Positions 24,630 through 36,281 of a stretch of 53,599 bases of DNA are shown in pieces; the first letter of the stretch is position 1; each line of letters starts with the position of its first letter. Position numbers and translations under genes: made by a program. The DNA comes from Coprinus comatus (taxonomy: Eukaryota > Basidiomycota > Agaricomycetes > Agaricales > Agaricaceae): positions 1-53,599 of the forward strand of contig JAWPGT010000118.1 in NCBI GenBank assembly GCA_034638255.1, read 5' to 3'. The notes beneath the pieces were generated by a model, which was not told where the DNA came from, did not search any database, and was given only the letters and a program-made list of their open reading frames with translations.

Positions 24630-25542
24630 TCGAATCCGAGCCCATACACAAAGTACAGGCTACTATAAGATTGCACCCATGAATTAGCATACGTGAATAG
24701 TGGCATGATTTGTATCAAAGGTACACAGTACTCCAGTCGCGCTGTTGCTTGGTTGTTGTCGTAGATTAGAGTAAGTTGATGCTTGTGAATCACTAATTAA
24801 TCAGGGATGAGACAATTGAGACATCACTGGTTGAAATTAAAGTTGAGGGGTTGAAGAATAGGTCAAAAGGAGTCATGCCCGGGGTTTTATGCTATCATTG
24901 GGGTTTCTAGGTGACATGGCGGGTTGTGGATGGATACATGAGTGGATAGAAGGCCTGCATGTCATTAATTCATTGTCGGGACTCGGCTGCCAACAAGTAA
25001 CTATCCAGTGATAGTCACTGTATGTTACGCTTTCATGAAATTCTTCTGCCTCAGCAGTATGCCGGCATTCTAAGGTCCTTAGGTATATCTAATAATATAG
25101 CCTACAAACATATATTCCTCCTAGAAATTAACTACGTGCATATATTACAGGCTGGTGTAAACTGTACTTGTTGTTCAATGCATCAATTCGGAGTTCGAAT
25201 TTAATATGGGCAAGTTCTGCAAATGTTTCTATTTTACCTCTGCTTAATCCAAATCTGCAGTGTATATAATTGGTACTCAAGACCTAAAACCGAGGGATCT
25301 CTCGGATGAAATCAAACAAAAAAGAAGAGGAGGGAAGAAGACGGACTGGAAATTCAACTGTCAGACACCTTAGTGGTCACACGTTGCCGTACAGGTTACT
25401 GGTCGTGTGGCGTGACTAGATAGTGACTTGTCCGTGTTTGAAGACCCCCTAAAGACTGAACGTTCACGGTGCTAACGAGGTACTCCTTCTTGAACGTCCT
25501 ATACCACCTCACTCAGAACAACACTATACTTTTAAAACTTTT
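24630..25542. other. Spacer; 24656-24880 is a displaced DUF6535 3' flank
   Basis: The stretch AAGATTGCACCCATGAATTAGC with following GATTTGTATCAAA and CAGTACTCCAG closely matches 39555-39640 and, less well, 31350-31410. The rest, including a short imperfect inverted repeat near 25370-25425 (GGTCACACG / CGTGTGGCGTGAC), holds no supported gene. Confidence 0.6.
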
Positions 25543-26524
25543 ATGCTTCGTCATCGTGGGGTGAGTGATGTTTTGCTTTAATCCATATGAATGTATCCTG
25601 ACAAATTCAAACAGTTTCTCTTTCATAATTTGTATGAACGATTATTGATACTAGGAAAATAGCATTTGAAGGCATAGATCCTGTAAGTGGAACTATTTAA
25701 TGTATATTATTATCAAATTTTGAGATATAGACCCGTAGAAGTTGAAGGTCGTTGATGAAGCAGCGGATGCAGCAAGGTGGGAAGATTTGAACAAAAAAGC
25801 TGAAGTGTTAACAAAGGATACATATACCATTTGGAAGGAAGAGTTACAGAACCTTCTCATTTTCGTAAGCAGTCTGACTACCTCTTTCAAAATTATACGG
25901 AAGATAAATCATCATAGGCCGGTCTCTTTTCAGCCATCGTCACTGCCTTCACGATTGAAGCTGCTAGGACAATACAGGGAGATCCTGCCGACATGACCGT
26001 TCTCTTGCTGCAGACGATTGTTTCTCAACTCTACAATCAATCAAATCCTCAAGCAAACATTCCCATTAATCTCCAACCAGAAACCACCCCCTCCCTTTAT
26101 GCTCAGCGCATCAACCTCTTATACTCCATCAGTCTTGTGCTCAGTCTAGTTGCCGTCGTCGGAGGAATTGTGTGCCTGCAGTGGTTGCGAGAGTTTGGTC
26201 GGAACATCACTAGCCTGTCAAACAAAGAAGACCTGATGCTACAACAACAACGTCACGAGAGTCTCCATCGTTGGGGCGTTGTAACGATTCTGAACATGTT
26301 ACCACTACTCCTGCTCATCGCACTTGGCCTCTTCTTTGGCGGATTCACGTACTCGCAATTAGAATCAAAATCACTTGCATCAGGACCTGTAGCCTCTCTT
26401 GTCATTATCTCAGGTGTCTTCATCATCTGTACCACCGTTCTCCCAACCTTTCAATTCCTTTTCCTTCTAGGAAAATCGAGTCATGGAAACGATCCTCGAC
26501 CCACCCTTTGTCCATATCGATCAC

Positions 26525-26771
26525 TGTTATAGTATAGGTACCCGTACTACTATTTATATATTCTTCACAGCCACTCGGCATTTCCCCTTTTAGTATTTAA
26601 ACCTTCTTTATTCCTTTTTCCTCCTCAGTTGTTTATTCGCTTCTCCAACTGAGGTAATACTTTCATATCAGTGTATCGCTATATCATACTAATGTATTCT
26701 AAGACTCTCACTGCTAGGTTGTACTCAATATAGTTGTTTATTCGCTTCTCCAACTGAGACTCTCACTGCTA
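26525..26771 (+). repeat. Left LTR (247 bp) of the fold-back element
   Basis: Starts TGTTATAG and ends CACTGCTA. Contains two copies of GTTGTTTATTCGCTTCTCCA and two of GACTCTCACTGCTA, so the LTR itself has an internal duplication. Bounded on the left by the target duplication. Confidence 0.8.
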
Positions 26772-26775
26772 GGTT

Positions 26776-28485
26776 ATGGGCCCCGCAGACTAAAAATTTT
26801 CTCTAGGAAGCATACAGCTCATCTTATCGATGAATCACAATAGTTGTCAATTTCCCGTAGGCAATCCGCCTAATTCTAGGATCCCTGTTCCCGTTCGTCC
26901 CCTCACCTCCAATGCGACTCCAGGTCACGATACTTCTACTCGTGGTCGTGGTCGTGGTCGCGGCCGTGGTAATCTTACTCCCTCTGTTCCCCTTCGACGC
27001 TCTGCACGTCTTACCCCTCAACCACCTATCATAGAAGAACCTCACGACACGCGTCAATTATCTCCTCCTTTACAGCCCGCTGATAGCAATGCCCCAATTT
27101 TTCAACCTTTTCCTGTTGTTCCCTCTTCTTTTCCTTTCTTTGATCAGAATTCTTTATTACCTTCTTCTACTGTCAATGACATTCCAAATATTTCGAATCC
27201 TGAGGATTCTAATGCAAATAATGCACATACATCCACGCATACATCCACTTCTTCTTCTTCGGATAATGCTTTCAACGGTTCATATTATAATAACCAACAA
27301 ATTGTCCGTTACAATCCTTATACTGGTTATCCAATTAATTTTTATTCTGATACTTCATCTTCAAATGATTATCCTTATTTCTCCTCTTCTTCTCACAATT
27401 CTTCTTCTCATATTTCAAATACTTCTTCGGGAGGGATTGACCCAACGGGTATCTCGTCTGGTTATCGTCAAACTCCTCCTCATATGGCTCCGGGACTGAC
27501 TGGTAGTCAACATCGTCTGTCTTCATCCAATCTTGCGCAACATGAAGCTCATTATCCATCCCGTACCCATCATCCCCCAAACCAACGTCCCTCAAACCAA
27601 CGTTCACATTCTCGATCGTCTAATGCTACTATTATCCCCGCCACCCACCCCATTGATCCCAACTTCAGAACTCCTGTTTCTGCATCATCATCACAATCGC
27701 ATCAACATCATCCGATCAATCAACAATATTACCCCAACCTGATCGAATATCCTGTTGATCCGAAATCTGATGCCAACATTTCAGGGGGTGCTCATCAAGG
27801 GGGTGCTAATGTTCAAGGGGTCAATCCCTCCCGAAGAAGTATTTGAAATATGAGAAGAAGAATTGTGAGAAGAAGAGGAGAAATAAGGATAATCATTTGA
27901 AGATGAAGTATCAGAATAAAAATTAATTGGATAACCAGTATAAGGATTGTAACGGACAATTTGTTGGTTATTATAATATGAACCGTTGAAAGCATTATCC
28001 GAAGAAGAAGAAGTGGATGTATGCGTGGATGTATGTGCATTATTTGCATTAGAATCCTCAGGATTCGAAATATTTGGAATGTCATTGACAGTAGAAGAAG
28101 GTAATAAAGAATTCTGATCAAAGAAAGGAAAAGAAGAGGGAACAACAGGAAAAGGTTGAAAAATTGGGGCATTGCTATCAGCGGGCTGTAAAGGAGGAGA
28201 TAATTGACGCGTGTCGTGAGGTTCTTCTATGATAGGTGGTTGAGGGGTAAGACGTGCAGAGCGTCGAAGGGGAACAGAGGGAGTAAGATTACCACGGCCG
28301 CGACCACGACCACGACCACGAGTAGAAGTATCGTGACCTGGAGTCGCATTGGAGGTGAGGGGACGAACGGGAACAGGGATCCTAGAATTAGGCGGATTGC
28401 CTACGGGAAATTGACAACTATTGTGATTCATCGATAAGATGAGCTGTATGCTTCCTAGAGAAAATTTTTAGTCTGCGGGGCCCAT
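26776..28485. repeat. Inverted repeat: 668 bp arms 26776-27443 and 27818-28485, loop 27444-27817
   Basis: The arms have the same length with no indel (paired coordinates always sum to 55261). The 212-codon frame read inward from each end encodes the same residues, so the arms are identical or nearly so. The right junction (28485-28488) shares TAA between the inverted arm and the LTR, a 3 bp microhomology. Confidence 0.9.
26830..27846 (+). CDS. Hypothetical element-encoded protein, gag-position, low complexity
   Basis: An open frame of 338 codons starting 59 bp after the left LTR. It has an RGRGRGRGRG tract near residue 40, then Ser/Asn/Pro/His-rich low-complexity sequence. No zinc knuckle or enzyme motif is seen. 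The last residues (VNPSRRSI) come from reading into the inverted arm, so the native C-terminus is lost. The first 212 codons recur on the minus strand at 28431-27796. Its position suggests a Gag relative, but I cannot show this. Confidence 0.45.
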   Translation: MNHNSCQFPVGNPPNSRIPVPVRPLTSNATPGHDTSTRGRGRGRGRGNLTPSVPLRRSARLTPQPPIIEEPHDTRQLSPPLQPADSNAPIFQPFPVVPSSFPFFDQNSLLPSSTVNDIPNISNPEDSNANNAHTSTHTSTSSSSDNAFNGSYYNNQQIVRYNPYTGYPINFYSDTSSSNDYPYFSSSSHNSSSHISNTSSGGIDPTGISSGYRQTPPHMAPGLTGSQHRLSSSNLAQHEAHYPSRTHHPPNQRPSNQRSHSRSSNATIIPATHPIDPNFRTPVSASSSQSHQHHPINQQYYPNLIEYPVDPKSDANISGGAHQGGANVQGVNPSRRSI

Positions 28486-28658
28486 AAACCTTCTTTATTC
28501 CTTTTTCCTCCTCAGTTGTTTATTCGCTTCTCCAACTGAGGTAATACTTTCATATCAGTGTATCGCTATATCATACTAATGTATTCTAAGACTCTCACTG
28601 CTAGGTTGTACTCAATATAGTTGTTTATTCGCTTCTCCAACTGAGACTCTCACTGCTA
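28485..28658 (+). repeat. Right LTR, 5'-truncated (174 bp)
   Basis: Matches 26598-26771 of the left LTR in the same orientation and ends in CACTGCTA, directly before the second ATCAC. Its first 73 bp are missing, replaced by the inverted arm. Confidence 0.85.
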
Positions 28659-30492
28659 ATCACCTCAATCGTGGCTTTTCCATTTAATCGTGCAAAAGCT
28701 TTTCCTTATCACCAATCTGCTACTAATGAAGCTGAAATCGGACTTCTGGAACACGTTGAAGGGTATCAGTAGTTGGATGGACTATGATATGAATGGTGTG
28801 AAAAGGTGGAAAGAGAAAGCTGGGGATGTGGAAATAATAAATCAATCATTGTTGTGGATATCGCGCGAGTATAGACAGGCGACTACGGTTGCCCTGGATG
28901 CGTACTCGTGCATGATATTTGCTTCTTGCCATGGGATACGGATGAAGTTGAAGAACAAGGATATGCCTGCTGATCTGAAGTGGAATTGGGAGGAGCAAGA
29001 TTTATTGATGTCATTTGAAAATAGTATCAATATCGCGGAGATTATCCCGAATGTTCGTGCAAAGGCGGTGATTGATGCAATGGTGGAATGGAATAACTCA
29101 GCTGTCTCATTGAAACATCCTGCACCTCTGTCAGATATTTCGGCTTTGGAGAAATCCATTGGTGATATGGACCCTGATTCTCGAACAGGTAAAGTCTATA
29201 TATGCTATATATAAATATTTTTAGTAATGTTTGCACTAGCTCTCTTAGAAGACATTGCTACTGGCATGGGGAGTTCAGAGAATACATGGGTCACTGCAGA
29301 GAATGCCGTGGCTGTTACCTGTCATGTTATCGATCAAGACTCTTGGCGTTGGGAGCAGACAGTTCCCATTTTACAAGAACTGTGCAAACTTCCAACCACT
29401 CGATCACTTCCTCACATACGTCATCTCTGCGACAAACTCCAGGATAAACTCAGCCCAGGGCATAGGTGCCAATACTTGATCCTGATATTCACCAGAGTCA
29501 TTCCTTGTGTGGACTCTGCACACTACAAAGATGTTGCACCAATTCTTGGCAGGCTGCTTGTGAAACGTGATGAATGCTTTATTAACTGGTGTTCGTCTTC
29601 TCATCTATTCTGCCATCTCTCTCTGACCACCATTACTCCTCAGTCACTGCAGAACACTTCCTCAAAATCATAGAGGACCTTGCATTGAAGCATCTCATTG
29701 GCAAAGAATGGACATTGGATGGCATCTTTCTCTACACTAAACATATCCTACAACACTCATATAGGCTATCCTTCATACTCCCTACCATCGAAACAACCCT
29801 CGATGCAATACTCTCTGCTGCAGAAGAATACGCTCAACACTCTCCCTCAGAATATTCTGTCCTGCACCCAAATCGATTCATCATTCCACACACACTACCT
29901 AGACCTGGCTTCAATGAAGACCTCAGATCTGTGTGGAATGTGATAGACAACTTTAACATAAGATTGAAGGTGATATGGGACATTCATGAGGTCGTTGAGT
30001 CTGGTGGTAAAGGATCAGGAAAAATTCAGCATATATCCGCTTCTGGTACGTTGCACGTTGATTTCCTCCCGTAATATATCTAATAATTTGCTCAAAGTCG
30101 AAGACTTACACGATGAAACAACTGGCCAAGTCGTTCTAGCCACACAGTCTACTGAGGATTTACTCACGGCCACTACACCCTCCTCATCGGCTTCCTTGCA
30201 ATCCAACATATTTCATGAAACAGCTACTACATTGGCCATTGGCGCTCAAAATCCAGTTTCACCCGTTCTCTCATCATCGCAAGATTTTGAACTTCATTCA
30301 TCCAATACCCTTTTGGCTATGCTTGCTCATCATCGTGCCGAGCAAGAAAACCTACGTACCCAACTACCAGTCACGAACACCATTCAAATTTCCGAGATCC
30401 AACATGGCAATATATCCAGTCACCCCACATTACCTCTTCCCGACGACATATCTCCCAATCAAGATTCACACGTTATCGCTCCCCCTTCATAA

Positions 30493-33235
30493 TCGATGGT
30501 GCCAGGACCATAAACCAAGCCTTGTTCTTGGCGCCAGTATCATGTCAAGATCCACAAGCTGCAACTCAATCTCCGCCTACTGATTGTCATGCCGAAGAAA
30601 TCATTGGCCTGGTCCCTCAACCAATACCGGGATCTACCCTTCGTAATGATAACAGAGTATTGCAGTTTGGTGGTTTGTCTCAAGAAGTATCTGAGTTGTC
30701 AGTTTCAGCAAAGGATGGAACAGCCTGAACAGATTGTCGTGATATTAAATTAGGGAATAGTATCGTTAGGAAGAATTGTCTGTACTTAAAGTTTGTCTAA
30801 TCTCGATAACCAGTTTATTAAATATTCTGACCATTAAAGGCCACTTTAATTTTTAAAGTAAGAGGTGTGTTTGAGTCGTTGAGATTGAGATGAAAGTAAC
30901 AAAACATCCGGGAGAGAGTGAAATAAATAAATAATAAAAACCGAGTATAGAACAACGATGGCAATTTCGGGAAGAATCCGGAACACTTTGTTGATAAGGT
31001 CGAAAAGGTGTTAATATTGTAGGTGTACTAAATCCTTCGAGGGTGTTACAAGTGACTGTTCAACTAAAAGTAGATTGACTGAGTATCACGAAGTATGTAG
31101 CAGCAACACGCAATAAAAAGAAAAAAATGATGGAGATGAGAAATGAACGAAAGAAACCAACATATCTCCATCATGTGCATGGACCTTCTTGTCCTGGTTT
31201 CCCTCTTTGAAACATCTTGTCCACCCTACCGTACACCATTCACTTACGTGGCACTCGTACCCACACCTCTACCCACACACACCTCTACCCATATGCCCAA
31301 ATGCATTCATACTCCCACTATCCATTAACATACTCACTGTAACATTCCAAAGAATTAGCATGCGTGAATAGCGGTGTGATTTGTACAAAAATATACGGTA
31401 GTCCAGTAGCGAGCGTTGTTGCTTGCTTGTAGTAGTAGATTACTGTTGAGCGTGATGTTGGGGGTGGCTCGATAAGATGTAGAAACCAGCGGTGTACGAC
31501 AAATGCCTGTAATCCTTGTAGTATGGTTGTGACACTCGATTTGACCAAAGACCATGGCTGCTCCGATTATTGAAACGAGTTGCTTTAAACCGGGTTCGGA
31601 TGAATATGCGTTTGAGGAAAATGGAAGATGCAAAAGAGGGAAGAAGGAAAAGGAAAAGAAATGTAAGAAATGAAGAAACGTAAAACGTATTCACCTCGTT
31701 TTCAAGCATACATACAAATCAATCTTCTGTGGAAATGCCATTATCAATCTCTACAGCTCCAGTATATATGTCGAAAGAGATAACTAACGATCTCTCTGAT
31801 TTACACAAAGATAATGGCAGAAAACCAGTAGGTTCCTGTAGATCCAACGTGTCATTAAAGTACATGAAGATGACCGATAGTATAGAACAAGGCAAGAAAG
31901 AACTCACAAGATAAAAACCAATATGATACTGGTCTCCTTCACTGGCTTTTTCTTTTTTAAATTCACCCGCTTGAAACGTAGGCTTAAAAGTATGGAACAC
32001 AATCCTAGCTCTGATAGTACCAGGTATTCAAAACGAAGTTGTTGGTTGAGAGCGAGAGTGAGCTTTGGGAGTACACAATTGAACTAGATGAGAACCAACT
32101 CACAATATAATAACATGCGTTCCTTTCAAGCATATCTCGACTGACTCCTGTACCCTCTATCGCATTTCTCCAGTAAAAATGTGTGTAATGCTGCGGTACT
32201 AGTCAATCCCAGCTCCTGCTCTTGATAAGCGCCATGGACAATGAGCCGGTGCAGATTTTTCGAAAATGATTGTGATTGAGATGTGTTGGTGTTGAGGAGG
32301 GATGATGATGTCGCAAACACTCTCTTCAATGATGACCCCGTATCATGCGCTCTGTTCTCCAGCAGTGACCAAAGTTCCGCGTTTCTTCCCAGTTAATTCG
32401 TATGAGGTGAAGCTCTTGCATAACCTCTACTCCAATGGCCAGTCTTTGTACAAAAACACACAACTGAACATGCGAATCCTGTTCAGCTAGAGTCAGATTG
32501 AGAAGATGTGGTATGAGCTCACCCCGAAAAGTTGATGTAAGTAGCGACAGATGATTTGGTGTGTTTCCAATGAGTGAAAGAGAGTTTGGGCAGCGATGAA
32601 GGAGCCTGGTGTTCGGACAACATGATTGGACCTGGTTTGTGCGTTTCTGTGCTTTCAGTAAATTTAAAACCTATATTCTGAGTTAATTTTGTGTCGCTTT
32701 GGAGTTGTTCGTCATAAGTATGTAGAAACAAGTGTTTGGTGACATTACGTTAATCTTCATCAACGTTTCAACGTTTCAACCATCACATCATATAAGGATG
32801 ACTTCTCTCCCCCTTCAACCAGCAACTGATACGCTCTGGCTATTCCTGTCCTTTCTCCTAATTGTTGGCTACCAGTCTACCAGTCTCTCTGCAGGTCTCA
32901 CTCGCTTGAACGTGTTGGAGCTTTATCTTCGTATCTCGGGTCCAGGATGTATATTGCTCTCCAAGTATAGGATGCAAATGAAAAGTTCAAAAGTACCCTC
33001 GGCACGCTTCTCACCATGCCAGTGTCGGTCTTCAACCTGAGATTGACTTACACTGGTCGTATACGCAGTCACTCGGGTCTCTGAATCGTGGATGGGTACA
33101 TTGTGGTTAGGAAGGACTAGCGTGAGTCATGACATCTATACAACACGCGTATATACTCAACCCGATATCAGCGTACCTTTTCACTCTCTACCTCCATTAC
33201 CCATCAGTGATCACTGTCAACACGATGGTCATTCG
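30493..33235. repeat. Duplicated non-coding block (unit 1) between DUF6535 copies 3 and 4
   Basis: Segments here recur downstream: 31340-31450 with 39550-39670 (AATTAGCAT...GTGTGATTTGTA), and 32520-32660 with 40130-40260 (AAAAGTTGATGTAAGT, TTTGGTGT, GGAGCCTGGT). The block and the region after 39120 are therefore ancient duplicates. Several minus-strand frames between 31440 and 32740 look partly open, but no domain is recognised and no gene is called. Confidence 0.6.
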
Positions 33236-33350
33236 TCCACCAAAACCCAACTACGATGAAGACCTGTAGCCTGACTGGGCTTTTGATCGATGGCTTGAAT
33301 GAAAAGTTGAGGCGCCCATACTTAGCATGTGGCCTCGTTCTCCAAGCCTT
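33236..33350 (+). pseudogene. Relic of DUF6535 exon 6
   Basis: The DNA around 33246-33310 (AACTACGATGAAGACCTG, then TTTTGATCGATGGCTTGAATG) aligns with exon 6 of the intact copy near 38318-38380 (GACTACAATGAAGACCTCC and the IDNFNVRLK codons). It contains stops. A solitary exon scrap from a lost copy. Confidence 0.5.
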
Positions 33351-33739
33351 AAGGCTATCCGACTCTTTCGTCAGACACCATTACCGTGTGCTTTTGTTTC
33401 CTTTGTCACGATGTATACTGGAATTACCGGATATATAGGTTGTACAGAGATGTGGTTAACAATGTTTCAATGAAAAGGTTTAATCCTACTGAAACGTGGT
33501 GCATGTCTCCGCTGCCCAGTTACAATTGCTTTGTTTGGTTTTTCTTCTTAGTTTGGGTTGAGACTTTGAGGATCTCTCTGAGGTTCTATTACCGGTCCAA
33601 GAGGACTTGGTATAATCCCCCGTGTTTTGGTTCTCAGCTTCTCCCTCCCTTTCTCTCCCTCTCTTTCACTTGCAGCGTCCTTCACTTTCCTTGCCTCTTG
33701 CTCGTTCGCTCAGCCCTATTCTCTTCGTCTTCATTGCTC

Positions 33740-34205
33740 ATGGATCCGGCCTATCTCCCGTATATTACACCTCCTTCGAATCAATCTAAACAATGATAGG
33801 ATGTTACTACCACCTATCTCCACACTCCCATTTCCTTCTCCTTCACCTGATCTTGTTCCTGTTCATCCACGACTCACAGCTAACTCGAATATTCAGGAAG
33901 CCTTGGATGACGAGCCTGAAGCTACAAGCAGTGATCAGTCAGTGTATCAAGTTATCAACTTGACATTGACAGCGGTGAGACTCGAGACATGCCGATGACG
34001 TATCAACCCCAAAATTAGGGGTGGGGATTCAATCACAGAAGCCGATATTGCAAGTCGTCGTGTCTCGCAGAGTATCCAAACAAATTCGTACCACATCCTT
34101 CAATGTAACACTCCCGGGCCTACTACTATGATTTCATTTGTTCAAGGTCGTCGACTACTACTCGAGATCTTCGAAAGCATTGGTTGGGTATTCAGCCAGG
34201 ATGAT
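33740..34205 (+). pseudogene. Cysteine-rich protein family, relic i (Cys domain deleted)
   Basis: Begins ATGGATCCGGCCTATCTCCC and continues with codons like those at 42947 onward (MDTSYLSF...), then NIQEALDDEPEATSSDQ, matching NVQEAMDDESEAASSD at about 40360. It then jumps to sequence matching 43999-44200 (TCACAGAA, GAGTATCCAAACA, ACTCGAGATCTTCGAAAGC). The middle with the cysteine block is missing and the frame is broken. Confidence 0.6.
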
Positions 34206-35370
34206 TGAATCGCGTTTATCCTCACTATATATTGTTTTCCAAATGATATATATGATTTCATGCTGGCCAGTGTGTTTTTATATCTTCCGTAATTTTTGCT
34301 TCCTCGATGTGCTGACCATTCTTCTCCAGGCCATTTATTCTCCGGGCTATTTATTACACTTTGGAGAATGGGATGACGTCATTGAGGTATTGACACCCTC
34401 AACCTACACTAGCGTCGTGGTGTCTTGCACTAACTATCCTGCTCCTGAATCCACGCGTCTTTCCTGTTGACTCTTGGTTACCCGCCTGTCACGTCTCTCT
34501 GCTGGTTCACATTTGACTGGACATTGAACATTCCCACACACGGTCTTCGTATTCCAATTTCAAGATATATATGACGCTCTCCAGGCATGGGGTGGGATCA
34601 GAGATATAGTGAATCATGTCATCTATACAGCATGTGTATACTCAACACTCAACACAACATCGGCGGCGCACCTTTTCAATCTCTACCTCCACTACCCACA
34701 ATACCGATGATCAAAATACAGAATAGTTACTCTCCACCAAACCCTAACGATAATAAATACCTGCAGCTTGGTTGCTGATGATGTGAACAAGTGATCGAGG
34801 TGGGGGGGTTATCTGTGCTACCTTTCCTCTGACCACTTCAAGTCTGATTTATTCGTGGTCCATGTGTGAGCTATACGGGTTGAGGACTCTAACAAGAGAG
34901 AGTGACGTGTAGACGCACATGGGTGTTATGACATGTGATGAAGGATTAGGAAAAATAGAGGAAAATGAGAATCATACAGGGACCTGTGGTACATCGCAAG
35001 ATTATAGACTCTAGTGACACATGCCTCATATCATATTAGAACTACCGATAGAAACAACCGTTTGAGCTGTATTAACCAACCGAAACAACACTTGTTACGA
35101 CATTGGGCCTTATCATCTCAAGGCATTTGAACCTTAATTCTGACAAAAGCAACTCCACTATACTCATTAACCCTAGTTCTGAACCCTACTTGATCATAGC
35201 AAACCAATCGAAGCAGATTTCAAGTTTGTACGTCTCCGAAACTACTATGTATGCTCTTGATGTCATGCATGATATATAACTATACTCACTTGAAGAGACT
35301 CTTTAAAAGGCCTTGTTGTCGACTCGTTGGAGGAAATATATGTCTCCTCAATTATCCGTACAATTTCTAC
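34206..35370. other. Spacer with degraded duplicated sequence
   Basis: The stretch 34330-34500 resembles 41730-41910 and 45040-45200 (GAATCCACACGTCTTTCC-type, CCTGTCACGTCTCTC). No gene is supported. Confidence 0.45.
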
Positions 35371-36281
35371 GGTGATTCGCTTTTGGTTCATTATTCATCC
35401 AATACTCGACCCTCCGATGACTTAGTATCTCGCACATGCGATAGTTGTAAATCAAGGGATGTTGAAAACTGATGGACTCAGAGTCGGCAATTGTCACCAC
35501 CCACCAGGGCACATTACATATGAGAGGATAACACGTTTCAGTCAGAGTAATGGAAGGTGGGCATTAAAATGTTTGAGATTGACACTCACTACCCGAAATT
35601 GATTAAGCGCTGATCTTGAGAATCAGGTGTTGGCCGCCATGTGCATAAAACAACCATCAGGGCTTGAAGGTCTAACGTATTATTTTGTCACCCATATGTG
35701 TATCTAGTTCCATGAAAAGAAACTCGCTATCTTATTTTTAACAAGAGCCAAAGCTGGTTGGCTTAATTTCAAGCTTGGGTGATGCGAAAGCTCATGCCAT
35801 GTTTACCGAGTTTCGTTTGGCCTGAAAATGTAAGAAAAGTCATCTAAATTTAAACGATTCTTTAAATGCCACAGGGTCAAGCAAATTGACTTTTGATCAG
35901 GACTAGGAAATGATGTTAAGCTACACGCCGAGGGTCGTTATCCCCCATTGGAACGCCGACTACTACAGTCCGAGGCACGTGTACTATTCCAACGAGAGTC
36001 TGAGACTATCCTCCAGCACATCGTCCCCCATCTTGAACTTCTAATTCCACCTCGAATAACAGAGAACACCTTTGTTATGCCTCGCCATCGTGTGGTACAT
36101 CGTAATCTGCTGCAATTGGAATGAGCTCTCTGACAATCTCATTATTTTAGTTGCCTTTTACTGACTTTGATATAAAAAAAATATGATTGCTGACAGTAAG
36201 AATATAGCGTTTGAAGGTATAGATCCAGTACGTCAAATTCTTTGGAGAATCATGTTATGATGCTAATATATGTATGCTTAG
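35371..36281. repeat. Segmental duplication upstream of DUF6535 copy 4
   Basis: Matches 47961-49318 at high similarity (for example TTCATTATTCATCCAATACT and GATGTTAAGCTACACGCCGA in both). The match continues through the start exons into the gene body, so promoter and gene were duplicated together. The downstream partner carries ~420 bp extra near 48630-49065. Confidence 0.8.

Larger units (their letters stand above)
26525..28658. mobile_element. LTR retroelement rearranged into a fold-back palindrome
   Basis: Seen: inserted in exon 4 of DUF6535 copy 3 and flanked by ATCAC at 26520-26524 and 28659-28663, a 5 bp target duplication. Layout: full left LTR (26525-26771), a short leader, an open frame from 26830, a 374 bp single-copy loop, then the same leader-plus-frame segment in reverse orientation, then the last 174 bp of an LTR. 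No reverse transcriptase, integrase or protease is present. Known: 5 bp duplications and LTR-bounded insertions are integrase products, so a folded cDNA was probably integrated as a unit. The copia or gypsy class cannot be told from what remains. Confidence 0.85.
25543..30492 (+). pseudogene. DUF6535 membrane protein, copy 3: disrupted only by an LTR element
   Basis: Exons 25543-25555, 25663-25682, 25739-25864, 25918-26524 continued at 28664-29188, 29240-29590, 29644-30045, 30098-30492. Seen: with the inserted DNA and duplicated target left out, exon 4 keeps its frame (1132 nt, same exit phase as in the intact copy) and all other exons are open; the frame would be 812 codons. The N-terminus has KLKVVDEAADAARWEDLNKK, then AGLFSAIVTAFTIEAARTIQ and LQWLREFGRNITSLSNKED; the C-terminal exon is Ser/Thr-rich. 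Odd: the insertion falls at about residue 256, just after LCPYRS, and meets a stop within a few codons, so the present product would keep only the membrane half. The lack of other lesions points to a recent insertion. Function of the family unknown. Confidence 0.85.

Noticed and set aside
27813..28172. 119-codon Leu/Ile-rich frame that looks like a membrane protein
   Set aside because: Shadow of the element's low-complexity frame in another phase; the same shadow appears on the opposite arm (27089-27499).
31440..32740. Series of partly open minus-strand frames that might be exons of a gene
   Set aside because: Splice joins could not be made consistent and the duplicate at 39.9-40.3 kb preserves no single frame; no domain was recognised.
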